A model generated the notes under the pieces. It was not told where the DNA came from, did not search any database, and saw only the letters and a list, made by a program, of their open reading frames with translations. Made by a program: the position numbers and the translations under genes. Of a stretch of DNA of 64,000 nt, positions 26,348 through 34,998 are shown piece after piece. Numbering within the stretch: the stretch's first letter is position 1; each line of letters starts with the position of its first letter. Source of the DNA: Ruficoccus sp. ZRK36 (GTDB taxonomy: Bacteria > Verrucomicrobiota > Verrucomicrobiia > Opitutales > Cerasicoccaceae); contig NZ_CP080649.1 in assembly GCF_019603315.1 (NCBI RefSeq), positions 310,001 to 374,000 of the forward strand, given 5' to 3'.

Positions 26348-27247
26348 TCAGAGCGTGCGGGCCGCTTGTATAAAGGCCTCAGGTCCCCAAGCCTCCGCAA
26401 TTGCCTGCCTAACCGAGGACAGCTTTTCCTCACTCACCCCGTCGGTCAGGGCAAAACAGGAGCTGCCGCTACCGCTCATCAGGCAGGTCAGTCCCAAGTC
26501 CGTCCGCAGCTGCTCCAGGAGGACCGGGAGAGCCCGATGCTTCTCAAAGGCAACGCTTTGCATGTTATTGTAAAACGGGAATTTAGACAAATCCGGGGCC
26601 GATACCCAGTCACTCAGACCCGCCTCAATCTGCGTAGCATCGGCGTAGACATCACCCCGGGCCTTCATCCTGCCATAGGCCCAGCCAGTCGCCACTCCGA
26701 AGGGGGGCTTAAATAAGAGCAACCCTATGCCACGTAACGCCTTACCGGCCTCATCCGGGAGTATTTCGAGCCGTTCGCCACGACCGCGCATGACGACTGG
26801 CCCCTCCTGCAGGAAGAGCGGGCAATCCGAGCCCATCTCAGCGGCGAGTTCAGCCAGTTCCGCATCGTTGAGCGGCTCCCCGGTGAGGCGGTTCATGGCC
26901 CGCAGCGCCGAGGCGCCGTCGCTACTGCCGCCACCGAGCCCGGCCCCGTGGGGGATCCGCTTCTCGAGGTCAAAGTCAAAGCGCCCCTTTACCCCCGTCC
27001 TGGCCCGGAAAAGCTCGGCCGCACGCAGCACGAGATTGGTGTTGTCCGTGGGGACACCGGGCATCTCGCAGCGGAGTGTGTCGGGCCCCTCCGCCTGAGG
27101 GTCGTAAATAGTTTCCAGCGTGTCGCCAAAGTCCAGCGGCGCAACCACACTGACCAGCTCGTGAAAGCCGTCCTCACGCACTCCGGTGATGGCGAGCAGC
27201 AGGTTGACTTTGGCCGGGGCAGCGAGCGTCAGTTTATCAGCAGTCAT
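26348..27247 (-). CDS. ispE: 4-diphosphocytidyl-2-C-methyl-D-erythritol kinase
   Basis: A 299-residue GHMP-family kinase that phosphorylates CDP-ME in the MEP isoprenoid pathway. APAKVNLLLAITGVREDGFH is the N-terminal substrate motif with catalytic Lys/Asp neighbours. PHGAGLGGGSSDGASALRA is the ATP-binding GHMP loop, and LMSGSGSSCFAL is the third motif. I chose the ATG at 27247 (MTADKLTL); an in-frame start eight codons upstream exists. It is divergent from pyrF by 58 bases. Together with ispD and ispF, three steps of the same pathway lie within 3.3 kb, though on both strands. Confidence 0.95.
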   Translation of the reverse strand: MTADKLTLAAPAKVNLLLAITGVREDGFHELVSVVAPLDFGDTLETIYDPQAEGPDTLRCEMPGVPTDNTNLVLRAAELFRARTGVKGRFDFDLEKRIPHGAGLGGGSSDGASALRAMNRLTGEPLNDAELAELAAEMGSDCPLFLQEGPVVMRGRGERLEILPDEAGKALRGIGLLLFKPPFGVATGWAYGRMKARGDVYADATQIEAGLSDWVSAPDLSKFPFYNNMQSVAFEKHRALPVLLEQLRTDLGLTCLMSGSGSSCFALTDGVSEEKLSSVRQAIAEAWGPEAFIQAARTL

Positions 27248-27305
27248 TTTTAAATCGAAAGAAGTTGGCACACTGTCGGCTATGCGTTCAGATGAAAAGC
27301 CATTT

Positions 27306-28010
27306 ATGAGTCAGCCCAGAGAGGATTGTAAACTGATACTGGCCCTCGACGTGCCCACACGTGAGGATGCCTTCGCGATGCTCGACCGCTGCGGCGATGA
27401 GCTCAGCTGGGTCAAGATCGGCCTGCAACTGTTCGTCAAGTACGGCCCGGACTTCGTCAGGGAGGTAGCCGACCGCGGCTACCAGGTCTTTCTCGACCTC
27501 AAGCTGCACGACATCCCGAACACCGTGGCATCCGCCGTACGCAGCCTCAAGGGCCTGCCCATCGGCATGCTGACGCTCCACTCCATGGGCGGCCAGGAGA
27601 TGATGAGCCGCGCCGCCGAGGCTGCCGCAGAGATCAACCCGGACCTCACCCTGCTGGGCGTGACCGTGCTCACCTCCATGAACCGCACGAACCTCGCCAC
27701 GATCGGCTTTGACGATGACCCCGAGGCCATGGTCCTGCGCCTGGCCCGCCTGACCAGCGAATCCGGCCTGGGCGGACTGGTCTGCTCCCCGCTGGAGCTG
27801 CCCATGGTCCGTAAGGAGCTGGGGCCGCAGATCAAGATCATCACCCCCGGCGTGCGCCCCGAGGGCGCCAGTGCCGACGACCAGAAGCGTATCCTCACCC
27901 CCGCCGGTGCCCGCGCCAAGGGCGCGTCGTTCATCGTGGTGGGCCGCCCCATCCTGAAGGCCGACGACCCCAGCCAGGCCATCACACGGATTCTCGCTGA
28001 GCTGCGCTAA
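27306..28010 (+). CDS. pyrF: Orotidine 5'-phosphate decarboxylase
   Basis: A 234-residue TIM-barrel decarboxylase that makes UMP, the last step of pyrimidine synthesis. ILALDVP at the start and FLDLKLHDIPNTV hold the catalytic Lys-Asp network (DxKxxDI). Phosphate-binding PGVRPEG and VVGRPI follow near the C-terminus. The ATG at 27306 (MSQPREDCK) is chosen by family length; an ATG eight codons upstream (27282) is also possible. It is followed 67 bases later by ispD on the same strand. Confidence 0.95.
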   Translation: MSQPREDCKLILALDVPTREDAFAMLDRCGDELSWVKIGLQLFVKYGPDFVREVADRGYQVFLDLKLHDIPNTVASAVRSLKGLPIGMLTLHSMGGQEMMSRAAEAAAEINPDLTLLGVTVLTSMNRTNLATIGFDDDPEAMVLRLARLTSESGLGGLVCSPLELPMVRKELGPQIKIITPGVRPEGASADDQKRILTPAGARAKGASFIVVGRPILKADDPSQAITRILAELR

Positions 28011-28077
28011 TCCGCACAGCCTGCAAGTTGACCGCTTTTCCGCCATCCATTCCTTAGCCTGAACCACACTTGCTCCC

Positions 28078-28788
28078 ATGTCTTACGCAGCCATTTTCCT
28101 GTGTGCCGGTAGCGGTACGCGCATGCGCGGGGCCGTGCAGGATAAAGTCCTGACCCCGCTCAACGGCCTGCCCGTCGTCGCCCACTCGCTGAGGGCTTTC
28201 CATCAAGCAGACATCATTGACGAGATCACCGTCGTCTACCGCGACGAAGAGCAACGCCAGGAGATCGAGCAGGTGCTCGCCGCAAACAACCCCGCCCAGT
28301 ACCCGATTCACTGGGTTGAGGGGGGGCGCGAGCGCCAGGATTCGGTCTTCAATGCGCTGACCGAGCTCTCCCTGCTGGTGGACTATGTTTTTATCCACGA
28401 CTGTGCCCGACCGCTCGTCCACCCCGAGGCCCTGCGCAAGCTCCGTGACGCCGTCAAAAGCGATAATGCCGCCGTACTCGCCCACAGGGTCACCGACACG
28501 ATCAAAAAGGCCTCCACCAAGCGGTCCGTGCGTAAGCGTAAGCTGCGCGACGTGCCCCGCTCCGGACTCTGGGCCATGGAGACCCCGCAGGCCTTCCAGC
28601 GCGAAATGATCGTCGAGGCCTACCGCCGCCTGCGCTTCAATAACCTCTCCGTCACCGACGACACCGCCGCCCTCGCCTACCAGCACATCGGCGTCACCCT
28701 CGTCGAGAACGAGTGGCCCAACCCGAAAATGACCGTGCCCGGCGACCTCGACTACCTCGAGTTCCTCATGAATAAGCGCGGCGCGTGA
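28078..28788 (+). CDS. ispD: 2-C-methyl-D-erythritol 4-phosphate cytidylyltransferase
   Basis: A 236-residue nucleotidyltransferase that forms CDP-ME from MEP and CTP. The Gly-rich CTP loop is LCAGSGTRMRG (about residues 8-18) and the following Lys lies in QDKVLTPLNG. VEGGRERQDSVFNAL and HDCARPLV are the other family motifs, and TDDTAALAY is the late acidic motif. The end of the gene (GGCGCGTGACCGCG) places the TGA stop in the loop of a small hairpin, as in the T2SF gene at 10.16 kb. It is convergent with ispF across a 327-base repeat-filled gap. Confidence 0.95.
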   Translation: MSYAAIFLCAGSGTRMRGAVQDKVLTPLNGLPVVAHSLRAFHQADIIDEITVVYRDEEQRQEIEQVLAANNPAQYPIHWVEGGRERQDSVFNALTELSLLVDYVFIHDCARPLVHPEALRKLRDAVKSDNAAVLAHRVTDTIKKASTKRSVRKRKLRDVPRSGLWAMETPQAFQREMIVEAYRRLRFNNLSVTDDTAALAYQHIGVTLVENEWPNPKMTVPGDLDYLEFLMNKRGA

Positions 28789-28798
28789 CCGCGAGCTT

Positions 28799-28937
28799 GT
28801 TTTTGCGGGCTTACGCAGCCCGCGCCCGCGGCAGGCCAGGCCTGCACTTTCGATGCTGTGCATCGTGTCAGCGATTACGGGAAACAGAGAATCTGTTTGC
28901 CCGTAATCGCTGAGCAAAGCATCCAAACTGGATCACC
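28799..28937 (+). repeat. Type A multi-hairpin 3'-end element, copy 3
   Basis: It follows the ispD stop. Order: TTTTT; hairpin GCGGGC-TTACGCA-GCCCGC; CCCGCGGCAG; hairpin GCAGGC-CA-GGCCTGC; CACTTTCGATGC with TGT loop and GCATCG; TGTCAGC; a variable stem (GATTACGGG.AACAGA against TCTGTTT.CCCGTAATC); then GCTGAGCAAAGCATCCAAACTGGATC. The boxes match copies 1, 6 and 7, but the long stem sequence is different and still self-complementary. Confidence 0.85.
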
Positions 28938-29014
28938 CCACAACCATTGGGACGGACACGTGATGGGATGAACCTCAATGACGATTAAAGGCTGAGCCAG
29001 CATTCGCTAAGAGG
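28938..29014. other. Middle of the ispD-ispF convergent gap
   Basis: It lies between two facing repeat elements. It holds the 18-base string CAATGACGATTAAAGGCT (28976-28993), found again exactly at 34878-34895. No open reading frame or terminator with a T run is visible. Confidence 0.45.
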
Positions 29015-29115
29015 GCATCGGGGTAGCGACTGCAAGGAGCGTAGGGGCGAAGCCCCTCAGTCGGATCAAACGCCGAGCGTTTGCCGCGGGTGCGGGGCGC
29101 GCAGCCCCGCAAAAA
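29015..29115 (-). repeat. Composite type A/type B 3'-end element, copy 4
   Basis: On the minus strand, after the ispF stop: TTTTTGCGGGGC-TGC-GCGCCCCGC, then ACCCGCGGCA, a hairpin AAACGC-TCG-GCGTTT, then the type B block GACTGAGGGGC-TTC-GCCCCT-ACGCTCCTTGCAGTCGC. The type A middle boxes are absent. This copy shows that the two repeat types share modules. Confidence 0.8.
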
Positions 29116-29598
29116 TCACGCCTTTTCCAGCATGACGACCGCGTGGGCGGCGATGCCCATGCTGCGGCCGAGGTCGCCGATTTTCTCGTTGGTGGTGGCC
29201 TTGAGGCCGACCTCGGTCGTTTCGATCTGCATACTGGCGGCCAGAGCGCGCTTCATGGCGTCGAGGTGGGGAGCGATCTTCGGCTCCTCGGCGATGAGGG
29301 CGATGTCGCAATTACCCACGCGGAAGCCGCGGCTGTGCGCCTCTTCGACGGCCTTGCGGAGAATATCCTGCGAGTCCATCCCCTCGCAGCGCGGGTCGGT
29401 ATTGGGGAAAAAGTGGCCGATGTCGGGCAGGCCGAGCGCACCGAGCACAGCGTCGGCGAGTGCGTGAGTCAGGCAATCGGCATCCGAGTGCCCATCGAGG
29501 CCTTTGTCGTGCGGGATTTCGACCCCGCCGAGGATCAGCTTGCGCCCTTCGGCGAAGCGGTGGATGTCGTAGCCCAGTCCGATACGAAATTGACTCAT
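29116..29598 (-). CDS. ispF: 2-C-methyl-D-erythritol 2,4-cyclodiphosphate synthase
   Basis: A 160-residue trimeric zinc enzyme of the MEP pathway. FRIGLGYDIHRF supplies the zinc ligands Asp and His, and GHSDADCLTHALADA the third His and the catalytic region. NTDPRCEGMDS and the C-terminal KATTNEKIGDLGRSMGIAAH hold the CMP- and substrate-binding residues. The ATG at 29598 (MSQFRIG) fits the family; the open frame runs 12 codons further up. It is convergent with ispD and 69 bases downstream of radC. Confidence 0.96.
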   Translation of the reverse strand: MSQFRIGLGYDIHRFAEGRKLILGGVEIPHDKGLDGHSDADCLTHALADAVLGALGLPDIGHFFPNTDPRCEGMDSQDILRKAVEEAHSRGFRVGNCDIALIAEEPKIAPHLDAMKRALAASMQIETTEVGLKATTNEKIGDLGRSMGIAAHAVVMLEKA

Positions 29599-29667
29599 GC
29601 GGCCCATTGAGGCCGAGCTCGCCCCCATTGGCAACCCTGTTCAGGGAGAGCTGCCCCGAAACTGCCC

Positions 29668-30363
29668 TCAGCACTTCTGTAGCAAGCCCTGATCGAGGAA
29701 GCTCAGGGCGTCATCCGGGGTGACAATGAGGTGGTCGAGCAGGGTCAACCCCACCGCATTGGCGGCCGAGATCAGACACCGCGTCAGGTGCAGGTCCTCC
29801 GAGGAGGCCTTGAGCTGGCCGCTGGGGTGGTTGTGGGCCACCACGATAAAGACCGCGTGCCGCGCGAGCGCCGCCTGCATGACCTTGCGCGGGTAAACGG
29901 TGGTACGGTCCGGCACCCCCTCCTCCAGCCGCTGCACACCGTCGGGCAGGAGCTGGTAGCGCTTGTCCAGATAGGCGACCTCGAAAACCTCGTGTCGCAG
30001 CCCGCCCAGGCGCGCTCGCCAGAAGTCAATCAATTCGTCCACCCCGTCCAGCAGTGAGCGCGCCTCGGCCCGTTGGCGGAGGTACAAACCCGCCGATTCC
30101 CGGATAATGCGCAGGGCGACAGGAGCGACTTCACCGATCCCCGCGATCTCCCGCAGCTGCTCCGGCGATGCGTCGAGGATGCCCCTGACGGAGCCGAAAC
30201 GCTGAAGCAGGGCCTTGGCGGGGGCCTTCACGTCGCGCCGGGGGATGCACAGCGTCAACAGCACCTCAACGATCTCGTGGTCTGCAAATCCGTCGAAACC
30301 GGACTTGAGAAAGCGTTGACGCAATCTGGCGCGGTGGCCCTCTCCCGGCGTAGCTGGTTTCAT
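29668..30363 (-). CDS. radC: RadC family JAB-domain protein
   Basis: A 231-residue protein with an N-terminal helix-hairpin-helix part (GHRARLRQRFLKSGFDGF, then REIAGIGEVAPVALRI) and a C-terminal JAB1/MPN-type metal domain. Its motif is VVAHNHPSGQLKASSED, i.e. HxHx(7)SxxD. The family was once linked to DNA repair; its real role is unclear. I chose the ATG at 30363 because GGGAAG lies at a good distance before it and the family usually begins there. Longer forms from 30459 or 30468 would overlap the start of the divergent gene at 30458. Confidence 0.9.
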   Translation of the reverse strand: MKPATPGEGHRARLRQRFLKSGFDGFADHEIVEVLLTLCIPRRDVKAPAKALLQRFGSVRGILDASPEQLREIAGIGEVAPVALRIIRESAGLYLRQRAEARSLLDGVDELIDFWRARLGGLRHEVFEVAYLDKRYQLLPDGVQRLEEGVPDRTTVYPRKVMQAALARHAVFIVVAHNHPSGQLKASSEDLHLTRCLISAANAVGLTLLDHLIVTPDDALSFLDQGLLQKC

Positions 30364-30457
30364 CGGCTTCCCAGCCAAGTCCAAGCCACGCCGGAGGTCA
30401 ACTGAAAGCACCTCCCCGCGCTTGCCTTTTCGCTGAAATCGCCGTAATTTCGTAATC

Positions 30458-31339
30458 ATGTGCGGCAAGCTCTACGCCACCGCGAGTTTAGTGTTTATGC
30501 TCTGCTGGGCAACGGCAGCGCATGGGGCAGACGTTGCCCCCGGAGACAGCTACGAGGACATGATCTCCGCTCTGGGCCAACCGCAGGGCTACTTCGAGCT
30601 GGATGATAAAACCCTGTACCTTTATCGCGCCGGAAAAGTCACCGTCGTCGACGGCACCGTGGCGGTGGTTGAGCTCAAATCTGCTGATGAACTTGCCCGC
30701 GAGGAAGAGCTCAAGGCCGAAGCCGCCCGCCAATGGGAAGCTCACAAAGAGCAGAAAACCGCCAAGCGCATAGAAACCGGGGAGCGCATCAAGGCGGACA
30801 AGCTGTCCGACCCGGATTTCCTCTCGCAACCATCCGGCGACCAGCTCGCCTACTGGAAGCGCTTCCAGCGCGACTACCCCGAGGTCTCAGTGACCGAAGT
30901 CGTCAACCCGCTGGCCGAGCGCTTCACCCGCGAGCAGGAGGAGTTGGCCAAGGCTGAAAACCAGCTCAAAGCCCAGCAGCAGAAAATCGACACGCTCCAG
31001 CAGCAGGTCGCACAGGCCGAGAAAGACGCCCAGCAGGCAGAGCTCAATGCCCAGCGCCAGAGCAGCTACTCCGCTTTTTACGGCACCGAGTATCCGGCCT
31101 ACTACTACCCCTACCCGCAGAACCGCGTGGTCATCGTGGGCAGTGACGGTAACGCCACGGTCATCCCCTCCAATCCCCGGCCCGTGTACCGGCGCAGTGG
31201 AGTGCAGGTCAACGGCAGCATCGGCAGCGTAAACTTCCGCTACTCTTCGGGGAATAACTACCCCTATGGCTGGTCTGCTCCCGGTGGCTCCACTGTCATC
31301 GTGCGCACTCCTCAAAAGCCCGCGCCTCCTCCCCAGTAA
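30458..31339 (+). CDS. Exported coiled-coil protein, unknown function
   Basis: A 293-residue protein with a signal peptide (residues 1-23, ending AAHGA). Residues 25-75 (APGDSYEDMISALGQPQGYF, then LYLYRAGKVTVVDGTVAVV) resemble the short BamE/SmpA-like fold in which a genetic-context motif GxPxG is followed by paired strands. Residues 75-115 and 150-205 are Glu/Lys/Gln-rich helices with heptad patterns (AENQLKAQQQKIDTLQQQV), typical of coiled coils. A Tyr-rich stretch (YGTEYPAYYYPYPQNR) and a low-complexity Pro/Gly end follow. No family name is certain. It is divergent from radC. Confidence 0.7.
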   Translation: MCGKLYATASLVFMLCWATAAHGADVAPGDSYEDMISALGQPQGYFELDDKTLYLYRAGKVTVVDGTVAVVELKSADELAREEELKAEAARQWEAHKEQKTAKRIETGERIKADKLSDPDFLSQPSGDQLAYWKRFQRDYPEVSVTEVVNPLAERFTREQEELAKAENQLKAQQQKIDTLQQQVAQAEKDAQQAELNAQRQSSYSAFYGTEYPAYYYPYPQNRVVIVGSDGNATVIPSNPRPVYRRSGVQVNGSIGSVNFRYSSGNNYPYGWSAPGGSTVIVRTPQKPAPPPQ

Positions 31340-31421
31340 AGCGGTTGCAGCCTCGTCCGCTTAACGACGATATGGGTTTTCGCTCGCAGCCGGAAAGGGT
31401 CCTCCCTTAGGCTGTTCGGCA

Positions 31422-32291
31422 ATGGAGAAAATCGTTTGCTTTGGCGAAGTTTTGTGGGATTGCCTGCCCAAGGGCCTTTTCCTCGGAGGCGCGCCGTTTA
31501 ATGGCGCCTGCCATCTGCGCAAGCTCGGCTGCCGTCCGATCGTGATCAGTGCGGTCGGTGACGATTTCCTCGGCGAGGAGACACTCCAGCGCGCCCAGGC
31601 ACAGGGGCTGGATACCTTCGCCTTTGGTATCAAAAAAGGCCTGCGCACCGGTGTGGCTAAAGTCGTCCTCGATGACAAGGGCTCCGCCAGCTACGTTTTC
31701 CCGGAGCCCTGCGCATGGGACCGGATCGAAATCAGCGACTCCGCCCGCGCCGAACTCTCCAGCGCCAGCGCCATTCTTTTCGGCTCGCTGGCCGCCCGTA
31801 GCGAAAGCAATGCCGAGCTGATCGACAGCATCCTCAGCGAGACCCACGCCCTGCGCATTTTCGACGTAAACCTGCGCCCACCGCATGACGACCGCAAGAC
31901 CGTCCTCGCCCTCGCGCAAAAGGCGGATGTCCTCAAGGTCAACGAGGACGAGCTGGCTGTGCTCGCCGGAAAACCCTTCTCCCCCGATGATCTGGAGGAC
32001 GCCGTCAAGGCGGTGATCGACAATACCGGCGTGCGCAAGCTATGCGTCACCCTCGGCTCAAAGGGCGCGGCGTTTTATGATGGCCGCCGCCTGCTCACGG
32101 CCGAGTCACCGCCGGTCGAAGTCCGCGACACCATCGGTGCCGGAGACGCCTTTACTGCGGCCTTCATCGCCGGTCTCGTGCGTGGCGATTCCCCGCAGGA
32201 GCTGCTTGAGCGCGCCTGCCGACTGGGGGCCTATGTCGCCAGCTGCGACGGCGCCACCCCGGACTACGACTCCTCGATCCTCCAGGGCTAA
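31422..32291 (+). CDS. PfkB family sugar kinase, fructokinase-like
   Basis: A 289-residue ribokinase-fold enzyme. The N-terminus KIVCFGEVLWDCLPKG, the substrate motif LGGAPFNGACHLRKLG and the C-terminal signature DTIGAGDAFTAAFIAGL (with catalytic Asp) are typical of bacterial fructokinases. An anion-hole and ATP-binding segment, VTLGSKGAAFY, lies near residue 205. No transporter or sugar hydrolase gene is adjacent, so fructose as substrate is inference from sequence type. Confidence 0.88.
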   Translation: MEKIVCFGEVLWDCLPKGLFLGGAPFNGACHLRKLGCRPIVISAVGDDFLGEETLQRAQAQGLDTFAFGIKKGLRTGVAKVVLDDKGSASYVFPEPCAWDRIEISDSARAELSSASAILFGSLAARSESNAELIDSILSETHALRIFDVNLRPPHDDRKTVLALAQKADVLKVNEDELAVLAGKPFSPDDLEDAVKAVIDNTGVRKLCVTLGSKGAAFYDGRRLLTAESPPVEVRDTIGAGDAFTAAFIAGLVRGDSPQELLERACRLGAYVASCDGATPDYDSSILQG

Positions 32292-32423
32292 GATACCCAA
32301 GCGAGAGGGGCCAGCTTTCAGCGCCCGTCACCACCGAGGCGATAAATAGCCACGCCGTCAGTTCGTGGTTGAATTCGCTACCGTAGCCCGCCTTACTAGG
32401 GCCACTCGCTGCCCAGGATCGGA

Positions 32424-34244
32424 TTGAGAATTTTACGCGTCAAAGCCCTTGCCCGCTGGCTGGTTACTCAAAACCAGCTCGATTTCTTTCCCCTGCGCAG
32501 GCACCTCCGGGGCTATGGCCCGAGTGCCCTTAAAGGCGACTTCCGGGCCGGGCTGAATGTCGCGTTGCTGGCCTTCCCGCAAGGCATGGCCTACGCCATG
32601 ATCGCCGGGCTCCCCATCCAGTACGGGATCTATGGCTCCGCGATAGCCGCCATCGCGGCCACGTTCTTTGCCGGTTCGCGCTTCATCACGCTGGGCCCGA
32701 CCAATGCCACCTCCGTCACACTGGCCAGTGCTTTTGCAGCGATGGAGATCATGCATCCGGAGATGCGGGCTCAGTACATGCCACTGCTGCTGCTCCTGAT
32801 CGGACTCCTCCTGATCGTGGGTGCCTACCTGAAGGTGGCCAACCTCATCCAGTACATTTCGCGAACCGTGGTGGTCGGCTACATCACGGCGGCAGCGCTA
32901 CTGATCATCGCCGGACAGCTCAAGAACGTCTTCGGGATCAAGTTCTCACCCGGCGAAGAGGCGATCACCTTTTTTGACAAGCTCTACCTGACGATCAAAC
33001 ACCTGCCTGAGCTACATCCCGAGTCGCTCATCCTCAGCGTACTGACGCTCGTCCTCTATTACCTGCTCAGCCGCAAGCTCCCAAAGCTGCCCAATGTCGC
33101 CATCGTGCTGGTAACGATGTCCGCACTGGCAGTGGGTGCCGATGCCATCGCCACTGCACGAGGGACTCCGCTTCACTTTTCCTGGCTGCAGTCCATTGAT
33201 GCCTCCCAGTGGAAGTTCACCCCGCCGGAGCTGAATTTCGACGCTATTAGCCAAGTGGGTAACATGGCGCTGGCCATTGCCCTGCTGTGTGTGCTGGAAG
33301 GCACCTCCATCGGTAAGTCGCTGGCCGCCCGCGCCGGGGAGCGCCTCGACGCCAACCAGGAGATGTTCAGCATCGGTGTCTCAAACATGTGCTGCGGATT
33401 CTTCAGCGGGATGCCCGCCTCCGGCTCGCTCACCCGCTCGCAACTGAGCTGGAGCAGCGGCGGCGTCACCCCGATGGCGAGCCTGCTCAACGGCCTGATC
33501 GTGGCCGGTGGAGCCTTTGCCATCGGGCCATTCATCCGCTACGTCCCCCAATCCGTGCTGGCCGTGCTGGTCATCACGATCGGCCTCTCGCTCGTCAACC
33601 GCCGTGCGATCAAGCTTGTCTCCCGCACGACTCAGGGCGATGCCATCGTGTTTTTCTCCACCCTCATCGCGGGTCTGCTTGTCCCTCTGGATACGGCGAT
33701 CTACTTCGGCGTCGGCCTGAGCATCATCCTCTTCCTCCGCAAGGCCGCCTCCCCGGAGCTGGTCGAGTACGGCTTTACCGATGAGGGGCAGCTCACCGAA
33801 CTGGAGGAGAAGGCCACCCGCCGCGACCCGGAGATTTCCATCATCCATGTCGAGGGCGACCTGTTCTTTGGGGCGGCGGAAATCTTCCGCGACCAGATGC
33901 GCCGCGTCTGCGAGGACGCCAACCTGAAGATCGTCATCGTGAAAATGCGCAACGCACGCCACCTCGACGCCACCGCCGTCATGGCGATTGAGGAGCTGCT
34001 CAAGTTCATGCACGAGCACGACCGGCACCTGCTCTTTTCCGAGTGCAAAAAGGACGTCATCCGGGTCTTTAAAAACTCGGGGCTGCTCGACGAACTGGGC
34101 CGCGGCCACGGAGTCTTCCCCGACACCCCGCACAACCCGACCAAGTCCACCGCCAACGCCCTCAAGCGCGCCATGCAGATCATGGGCGGCCAGCAGGCGG
34201 ACATCAAAATCTACGTCAATCCCGGCCGCAAAAAGCGCGAATAG
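32424..34244 (+). CDS. SulP (SLC26) family anion transporter with STAS domain
   Basis: A 606-residue inner-membrane transporter. The SulP signature FPQGMAYAMIAGLPIQYGIY lies near residue 50, and 10-14 membrane helices run to about residue 440. A cytoplasmic STAS domain follows (about 470-560: ISIIHVEGDLFFGAAEIF and ARHLDATAVMAIEELLKF). SulP proteins carry sulfate, bicarbonate or other anions, often with sodium or protons; the substrate cannot be read from sequence. The start is TTG at 32424 with AGGA 5-6 bases before it; no ATG fits the N-terminus. The C-terminus is Lys/Arg-rich. Confidence 0.92.
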   Translation: MRILRVKALARWLVTQNQLDFFPLRRHLRGYGPSALKGDFRAGLNVALLAFPQGMAYAMIAGLPIQYGIYGSAIAAIAATFFAGSRFITLGPTNATSVTLASAFAAMEIMHPEMRAQYMPLLLLLIGLLLIVGAYLKVANLIQYISRTVVVGYITAAALLIIAGQLKNVFGIKFSPGEEAITFFDKLYLTIKHLPELHPESLILSVLTLVLYYLLSRKLPKLPNVAIVLVTMSALAVGADAIATARGTPLHFSWLQSIDASQWKFTPPELNFDAISQVGNMALAIALLCVLEGTSIGKSLAARAGERLDANQEMFSIGVSNMCCGFFSGMPASGSLTRSQLSWSSGGVTPMASLLNGLIVAGGAFAIGPFIRYVPQSVLAVLVITIGLSLVNRRAIKLVSRTTQGDAIVFFSTLIAGLLVPLDTAIYFGVGLSIILFLRKAASPELVEYGFTDEGQLTELEEKATRRDPEISIIHVEGDLFFGAAEIFRDQMRRVCEDANLKIVIVKMRNARHLDATAVMAIEELLKFMHEHDRHLLFSECKKDVIRVFKNSGLLDELGRGHGVFPDTPHNPTKSTANALKRAMQIMGGQQADIKIYVNPGRKKRE

Positions 34245-34277
34245 CCGCCGTACCGATCAGGCTGGTTGCTGCGCCCT

Positions 34278-34730
34278 TTAGCTGAGGACGCGCTTGATCA
34301 ACAGCCGCACGAGGTAGACCAGCAGGCCAATCGGCCCAAGCACCCAGCAGGCGATCAGCTCGCCGGGGATACGCAGCCCCACCCGGCAGGCATGCTGAAA
34401 GAGGACGAGCCCCAGAAACAGGTGCATAATCTGCAACTGGCACCACAGGATCAGGAAGCCCATCGGATGCAGCACCACAGACTGCGCCTCGGTGTAGCCG
34501 ATGCCCCCCGGCCAGACCATCCCGCCCAGCTCCCACGTCTGGTAGTACAGATACAGCAGCGGGATCAGCAGAATCGTCGGTGCAACCATCGGGTGGCAGA
34601 TGCGCCGCACGACCTGCGAGGAGGGGAAAAATATAACCGCCAGCCAAAACGGTACAGGCATCGCAAGGATCAGCCAGAAGCCCCGCGTCAGGCGCTCCCC
34701 GGCCAGTAATTCAATCGTCCACCCCGGCAT
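34278..34730 (-). CDS. Small membrane protein, ABA4-like (DUF4281)
   Basis: A 150-residue protein with four predicted membrane helices. The pattern MPVPFWLAVIFFPSSQVVRR at the N-terminus, the central His-Pro segments and the end LIACWVLGPIGLLVYLVRLLI resemble the ABA4-like DUF4281 family. Plant members act in neoxanthin formation, but most bacterial members have no known job. It is convergent with the SulP gene, with only 33 bases between stops. Confidence in the family name is moderate. Confidence 0.65.
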   Translation of the reverse strand: MPGWTIELLAGERLTRGFWLILAMPVPFWLAVIFFPSSQVVRRICHPMVAPTILLIPLLYLYYQTWELGGMVWPGGIGYTEAQSVVLHPMGFLILWCQLQIMHLFLGLVLFQHACRVGLRIPGELIACWVLGPIGLLVYLVRLLIKRVLS

Positions 34731-34877
34731 ATCCGTTTTTTAAATATCACTCCGCCCACCAGGGCAAGCCCTGGACCCGTGATCCTTCGGATCACCAATG
34801 ACTCCACTAACATGGAGTCTGGGATAGATTTCGGGTTCTTACAGGATTAACATTGGGAGCCGAGACACGATAAACCC

Positions 34878-34990
34878 CAATGACGATTAAAGGCTCGTGC
34901 GGAGCACGAGCCTTTAATCGAAAGTGCAGGGTCCGGCTGGACCAGCAATCGCCTGCCGCGGGTGCGGGGCGCGTAGCCCCACAAAAAAGA
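34878..34990 (-). repeat. Type A multi-hairpin 3'-end element, copy 5
   Basis: On the minus strand, after the gene ending at 34999: TTTTTTGTGGGGC-TAC-GCGCCCC, ACCCGCGGCAGGCG, hairpin GGTCC-GGCT-GGACC, CCTGCACTTTCG, then a long stem ATTAAAGGCTCGTGC-TCC-GCACGAGCCTTTAAT and CGTCATTG. The stem sequence is again unlike the others, and its far end carries the 18-base block shared with 28976-28993. Confidence 0.83.
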
Positions 34991-34998
34991 CATCTGCG

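Noticed and set aside
34960-34990. GGGGC/GCCCC hairpins of the repeats as intrinsic terminators
   Set aside because: The T tract precedes the stem in gene direction; reading the other strand, an A run follows. Neither fits rho-independent termination.
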